Assembly (NCBI GenBank): GCA_019671005.1
Contig: CM033726.1
Coordinates: 23,797,440 to 23,861,439, forward strand
Source of the DNA: Hibiscus mutabilis
Lineage: Eukaryota; Streptophyta; Magnoliopsida; Malvales; Malvaceae
Reading direction: 5' to 3'
Length of the DNA stretch: 64,000 bases
The position numbers and the translations under genes were made by a program. Every line of letters begins with the position of its first letter. The first letter of the stretch is position 1. Of this stretch, positions 58,841 to 64,000 are shown one piece after another. The notes beneath the pieces were generated by a model, which was given only the letters and a program-made list of their open reading frames with translations, was not told where the DNA came from and did no database searches.

Positions 58841-59400
58841 TTCAAAGAATATAAAATCAATGAAAGAATATAAAATCAAGTCTCCAAAACATATTCAAGC
58901 ACTAGAAAAAAATTCAAAGCATTCAATCCATATTCAAAAATTTCTTGAGCTTTGTTGTAGAATTCTTGTAAGAACACTTGGAATACTCAATTGTATTATT
59001 TTGATTCAAGTGTTTGGGTGTGAGAGAGCTTAAAATTATTACAAACAACTACCTTGTGAGGCTTCTCTAGTTTACTTATTTGAATCTATTCTTTGGGAAA
59101 TGGTTTTATAGACTTTAGGGTATAAGTCTTAGAGAGTTGTATAAGGTAAGATAGTGTTTTGAATATGGATTGAATGCTTCGTGTGGTAGCTAAACTTGTA
59201 AATTTGGGGTATAAGACAAATTTAGTGAATTTGTGAAATCCTTAGTGTGGTAGCTAAGATAGTGGATGTAGACTCCATTTAGGAAGTTGAACTACTTTAA
59301 AATCTCTCTTGCAATTCTTGTTCTTAGATTTTCTTTCCATCATTTTTAAATTGTCAATTCACCCTCCAATCCACACTTCCTGAGAACATAGCAAATATTT
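58841..59400 (+). mobile_element. Copia-like LTR/leader fragment with inverted repeat
   Basis: Phrases such as 'ggtataagtcttagagagtt', 'gtggtagctaagatagtgga' and 'gactccatttaggaagttga' resemble R-U5/leader regions of plant copia elements (from memory). A perfect 23-bp inverted repeat (58917-58939 with 59157-59179) brackets 217 bp of it. No gene. Confidence 0.5.
58917..59179. repeat. 23-bp perfect inverted repeat with 217-bp loop
   Basis: AAGCATTCAATCCATATTC plus AAAA at 58917-58939 is exactly complementary to 59157-59179. Flanking bases do not continue the match and no duplication is evident. Confidence 0.85.
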
Positions 59401-59595
59401 TTTTGCACCGTATTGCTACTTATACCTCGTATAAGCCATACACTAGGACTAACGACTACATGACATACCAACTATGTCCGACATATTACTTAAACGATTA
59501 AGGCTCAGATTACCGGATCAATCATATTATATTTTCCGTCTTGCACATAACATTTAACACACAATTACACCAATAAATATATAAGCATCTCTATT

Positions 59596-59652
<57 letters not shown>

Positions 59653-60683
59653 GCATCTTCACGGATTCTTTTAACATATATTTATACCAATAAAGATATG
59701 AGCATTTTTCACATATTCTTTTAACAAATATTTACATCCGTAAAGATATGACCTTATTTACATATTATTTTAACAAATATTAAACACGTAGTGATACTAG
59801 CTCAAGTACCTCAGACAATATTAACTATACGAACACTTATACACATTATTATCACTCGAAACATACCAACAATGAATTTAGTAATTAACCTACATACAAG
59901 AAAACTTGGCAACACACATATTCATTCACAACAAACAATCCGATTACACCCACAAACACCAAAGTACTCTAAAATATCATTCAATCGAGCTTTACATGAA
60001 CATCAACAACACAAAATAATTTCATCAGTCCTTATTCATATAACTCAAGTTTATACATGGAACCAAATTGATAGATTATAAACTTTGACGGACTTACCTT
60101 GTTTTTCTTTGACAATTAAACAACATTCTTAAACTATTTTTTTCTTCAACTCAATCAAAAGGATGGATGCTGGTGATTTTAGATCAATTCATCACTTCTC
60201 TCTTCAGTTTTAAGCATTTTATGGCTTTCTATCTCTTCCTTAAGCTCTCTCACACTTAATTTGGGAGAGAAGATGAACAGAATTTATTGGGTTTTCAACA
60301 ATTCACTGGGAAAACAAAAAAATTAAATCAATGACTATTATTCATTTAAGCATCAATAATAATAGAAATCAATGGTGTGCATGTTGCCACCATTGTCCAT
60401 TTACATTACAAGTTGGCTTGAGTATTTATGCAAGGTTCCCAATTTTCATTTATTCCATTTTAGTCATTTACAACAAAAACTCGCCTTATGCATTAGTTTA
60501 ATTTAGTCCTTTATCATTAATCATTAATATATACTCAATTTAAATTTTAATAAAATTTTCAAATTATCTTATAAGAAAAAATAATTATTCGAATTCAATA
60601 TTTTTTATTTTTATTTATTGACAAAATATTCTATTTACAGATTTTTATTATTGAATTTGAATATCGGGATTAGGGGTGTTATA
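59401..60683 (-). mobile_element. Gypsy LTR fragment, minus strand, far end uncertain
   Basis: On minus it starts TATAACACCCCTAATCCCG at 60683, the usual 'TGTAACACCCC' opening of another plant gypsy LTR family with one change. It has a strong splice-donor-like AAG|GTAAGT at 60098/60097. The 96-codon plus frame at 59791-60081 lies within it and is not gene-like. The end near 59401 is a guess. Confidence 0.5.
59530..59800 (+). repeat. (TA)25 microsatellite and ~50-bp tandem repeats
   Basis: (TA)n runs from 59598 to 59648. On both sides a ~50-bp unit of the type 'cttttaacatatatttatacc' + 'aataaagatatgagcat' occurs about four times with divergence. Confidence 0.9.
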
Positions 60684-60789
60684 GAAACGCAACTTTGTCA
60701 AAATTGATGACCAAAATAAGACATATCGGAAATGAAAGTGGCCTTATGGATGGTTTAACCTTATATAAATATATATATATATATGATAT
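60684..60789. other. Short spacer between two LTRs
   Basis: 106 bp, with 'ttgatgaccaaaataagaca' and a (TA)8 run. Nothing recognisable. Confidence 0.5.
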
Positions 60790-61007
60790 TGTGATATCCC
60801 AAAATTTTGGCTAGTGACCAAAATGTAAATTTTAAAAGTTTTGGGGTTAAAGATAAGCTTTGGAAAAGTTTGGGGACTAAAGTGTAAATTTTCCCAATAA
60901 GTAATTTTATTCAGTATAAGAGTGGATCGGATCGAAATAAGTACCTTGATATCGGTTTTAAGAATTAAGATGCAGTAAAAGGTATCGAATTTAGATCGAA
61001 TAAAATT

Positions 61008-61062
61008 GTTAAGCGTGCTCAGACCAGGGTAATATTAGGATGGGTGACCTCCAGAAAGGTCC
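61008..61062 (+). promoter_or_regulatory. 5S rRNA-like internal control region in L5
   Basis: GTTAAGCGTGC starts a 55-nt block 218 nt into the LTR, with TAATATTAGGATGGGTGACC in its C-box half. About 44/55 match plant 5S rRNA without gaps by eye. Confidence 0.72.
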
Positions 61063-63616
61063 CATAAAAGTGTTTTTGATCGATATTTTGGACTCAGTAA
61101 GAGTAGAGAATATTCGTATGAATTATCGATAAAGGAATTCTAAGAGAAATTTTATTTTATGAAGATTTTCGATAAGTATCGAGAAAATAGAATAAGTTAA
61201 GAAAATTCAGTCTAAGATCTTAGGAAAGGGAAATTTTATGAGATGATATTGTGGATTTCCCGAATATAGAAATATATAATTATTGGAATAAATCCGACAG
61301 CTCGATAAAGGTAAAATGGCAGTAGAAGTATTTTATGAATATCGGGAAATCGGATCGAACTAAAATTTTAGAGGCTAATCCAAAAGCCATGGAAAAGTCA
61401 TAAAATACTATTTTATGAATATTTTATTACAGTTGGTTGGATTCCAACTAGACTTAGTTGAATTTTTACAAGAATGGCAAACTAGTAAATAAAAACTAGT
61501 TGGAGGGCAAATTGGTCATTTGGCCCCAATGGCAATTTTGAAATATTTAAAAAGTTATAAGGGCAATTTTGGAAAGAGGAAATGGAAGATTAAATCTTGG
61601 CCCTTGATTGATGATAAAATCAATCTCAACCATTGGATAAAAAGGGTAAAATTGTAATTTCACTATTAAATGAATATAATATTCATTTAATAGCTATATG
61701 TGTATAATAATGGTGAAAAGATGAACTGTTCATCTTTTCTAGCCAAAAACATGAGAGTTAGGGAAAGAAAGAGAAAATTTTTTCAAGCTCGATTCAAGCC
61801 CCGAAACTCGTTTCAGGTAATCTCTTCAACTGCAAAGTTGTTCTACTCTTCAAGCTCTATCTTTTGATATCAATAATTCATGGAATTCATGCTTGATTGA
61901 TGAGAATTTACATGATAAAGAAAATAGGGTTTATGGATCAATTGGGGCTTTAGAGATTTTATGATTCCATGATTGAATTCAAGTTGAAATCAAGTTAGTA
62001 CGATGTTAAAATCATGATATTGAGTTGGGATGGATTTAAGTTCTACATGTTTTGATTTTTATGAAGATGATTAGGGTTTATGGATTCAAGTTTAATTTAG
62101 GTTTTGTAATGTTGAATTAATGATCTAGTAAGCTTGAATTGTTATTTGGAAGCAACCCATAAGTTAAAAATATAGGTACCATTTTGGCAAGTTTAAAAGT
62201 TAGAGGACCAAATCTGATTTTTATGATCCTGGTGTGTATTTATGTTATTAATGATGTTAGAGACATGAAATTGAAGTTAGAATGTTAAATTGATGTTGAG
62301 TCGAATTAGTGACCATTTTGACAAATTGTCAAAGTTAAGTGACCAAATCGAAAATGAAGTTTTGTATGGGGGCTAAATCTGATTTTTAGTTGTAATGATG
62401 GAGTTAAGGTAGTAATGTTGAATTGAGGACTAATTTGCAAAGTTAAGAAGCTTGAATCCTCCTTATCTTTGCATTTTAGTGACTATTTTTGTCAAAGAAT
62501 GAAAAATAAGGGAGAATTATTTTGAATAATTATTTGGTGAAGAAGGTGATGAGTTGGTGGTTTAAAGCAAGCAATTTGACTAAATTGAAAAGTAGAGAAG
62601 TAAGGAGAAGTTAGTATAAAAATTTGAAGTTTATTTATGTAAGCTGTGTAGAAAACTGGATTATGGCAGTAAGTTTGAAAATTCACCATAAATTCTACAA
62701 AAATGGCTAAATGGTGAATTTTATACTGATGTAAAGATTTGTTCGTCTAGTTTCGTTTCCAACAAACGGAAAGCGATTTCGAGTTCTGAGTCAAAAGATA
62801 TGAATTTTTAAGTGACGAAAGGTCAGAAAACAGAGCACCGATCTGTTCTGAATTCCAGCTCTGTAATTGACTTTAAAAATTCGCCATAAATCATACAAGT
62901 TGAATTCTGACTATTAATTTATATGGGTGAAAAGCTTATTGAGTCTAGTTTCTTTCAAAATAAATGGATTCGAATTCTGAGTTGTAAATTATTTTATAGA
63001 AACCTTTCTTTGAAGGTAGTGCAATCTGCCAGAAAATGAGAATTGATATATTTTGTATTAAGGTTAATTAGTAAGCTTAAAAGGGGTTAATGGAAGTTCA
63101 AATTGGTCACTAAGGACCATAATGAGTTTTCAAACAATTCAAGGAATGAAGGAAATTTTGGAAATTATGTATATTCGAATGATTAGATTTGATAGCATGT
63201 TTGAGAAATTGTTAGATTTGAATCTAACAATTTGTTGTTTACATTCATGTGATTAATGAAGTTTGATCTGAATCAAGAGAGGGTTTGAGGTACTATGAAA
63301 GAAAGGATCGAATAGATCTTAGTGAGGCAAGGTAATAAATGGCCCATATGAGTGCATTTATATGTTTTGAAATGTATTTTAGTAGACTTTTAAGAATTTT
63401 ATTTACTTGATTTTATTAAAATGATAACATGGTTTTTGTATAAGTTATATGATGTTTTACAAGAAAAGGAAAAATGTTAGTATATGATAGAGTATGAACT
63501 GTCCTATTATGTTCTATTATGGCAAGTTATTATTGAATAATGGTGACGTATGAATCATTTACAAAATGATAATTTACAAGTTATTATATGGATTTATTAC
63601 CCAAGTTTATGATAAA

Positions 63617-64000
63617 GAGTTACAGTATAGTGGCATGCCATTAGAGGTCTAGCAGTCTGGGACTGTATGTAGCTACACACCGATATTTGGATCTATATGT
63701 TTACCGGCACTTTATGTGTCTAGATGTTTTCGACACTTTACGTGTCTACAAGTTATTGTCATTTCAGTAACTAGTACTCAAGGAGTACCGACCTTGCATA
63801 CTTAAGTTTCTCTCTATACATAAAATTATATTATAGAGAGTTACAGTATAGTGGCATGCCATTAGAGGTCTAGCAGTCTGGGACTGCGTGTAGCTACACA
63901 CCAATCTTCAGATCTATATGTTTACCAGCACTTATGTGTCTATATGATGCCGACACTTATGTGCCTATATGTTACCGACACTTTATGTGTCTATATGTTT
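63617..64000 (+). repeat. ~221-bp tandem duplication in L5
   Basis: 'gagttacagtatagtggcat' to the hairpin minisatellite is repeated from 63838 with few changes; the second copy is cut by the window end. L4 has a single copy. Confidence 0.9.

Larger units (their letters stand above)
60790..64000 (+). mobile_element. L5: family L LTR, runs off the window
   Basis: Starts TGTGATATCCC at 60790 (one change from TGTAATATCCC) and follows the L4 LTR closely in order: 5S-like block (61008), CAG|GTAATC (61816/61817), TGGCATGCCA (63631 and 63852), hairpin minisatellite (63700-63780, 63920-64000). At least 3,211 bp. Whether it is a solo LTR or part of an element lies outside the window. Confidence 0.88.

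Noticed and set aside
59791..60081. 96-codon open frame on plus.
   Set aside because: Antisense to an LTR fragment, rich in I/T/H/Q as expected from AT-rich DNA, no recognisable domain.

Overview
The window is plant nuclear DNA made almost entirely of retrotransposons. It is AT-rich and has tRNA-primed LTR elements of the Ty3/gypsy and Ty1/copia types, 5-bp target-site duplications, and no bacterial-style genes. The tyrosine-style label 'cotton-like' is an impression only: the Tat/Ogre ORF1 and the long-LTR chromovirus resemble families I remember from Gossypium/Malvales, and this cannot be tested here. I found no convincing intact host gene, tRNA, rRNA gene or CRISPR array. All coding regions are retroelement genes broken by stops, frameshifts and deletions. 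Three groups are named below: family L (gypsy, chromovirus/Tekay-like, LTRs of about 3.2-4.0 kb, primed by initiator-Met tRNA), Tat elements T1-T3 (gypsy Tat/Ogre-like, LTRs ending CGCTACA, PBS starting TGGCGACTCC), and older relics. || Layout. 1-2880: minus-strand LTR-like DNA holding a 462-bp Mutator-type MITE with a 9-bp duplication. 2881-5256 and 9303-9712: decayed Ty1/copia element, split by a 4,046-bp solo LTR of family L (L1, 5257-9302, duplication TGATG). 9712-12002: another gypsy LTR, cut at its end. 12003-53552: one large minus-strand Tat element (T1) with ORF1, gag, protease, reverse transcriptase, two RNase H domains and integrase at 42438-52042. Its 3' LTR is split by a nest. L2, a solo LTR, sits in the T1 LTR (duplication ACATT at 12432-12436/38155-38159). 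L3, a family L element with 5' LTR, PBS and partial gag-pol, sits in L2 (duplication CCCAG at 15496-15500/37310-37314). Both L4 (minus-strand, internally deleted) and T2 (Tat) lie within the L3 3' LTR. A later inversion of about 4.0 kb (28593-32574) scrambled L4 and T2, so the two T2 LTRs now face opposite ways. 53553-58206: T3, a plus-strand deleted Tat element. 58207-60789: Athila-like, copia-like and gypsy LTR fragments plus (TA)n. 60790-64000: L5, a family L LTR running off the window. || Most interesting signal. Four family L LTRs carry, 204-220 nt from the LTR start, a block of about 55 nt that aligns without gaps (one 1-nt insertion in L3) to the internal Pol III control region of plant 5S rRNA (A box through C box). 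I counted roughly 78-80% identity by eye. L2 lacks it there but has a similar block close to its 3' end. 5S-derived LTR segments are known from the small non-coding Cassandra TRIMs; finding them in long LTRs of a coding chromovirus-like family deserves a check. The same LTRs share a splice-donor-like CAG|GTAATC site about 1.0-1.2 kb in, a GGCATGCC palindrome, and then a minisatellite that differs in each subfamily.
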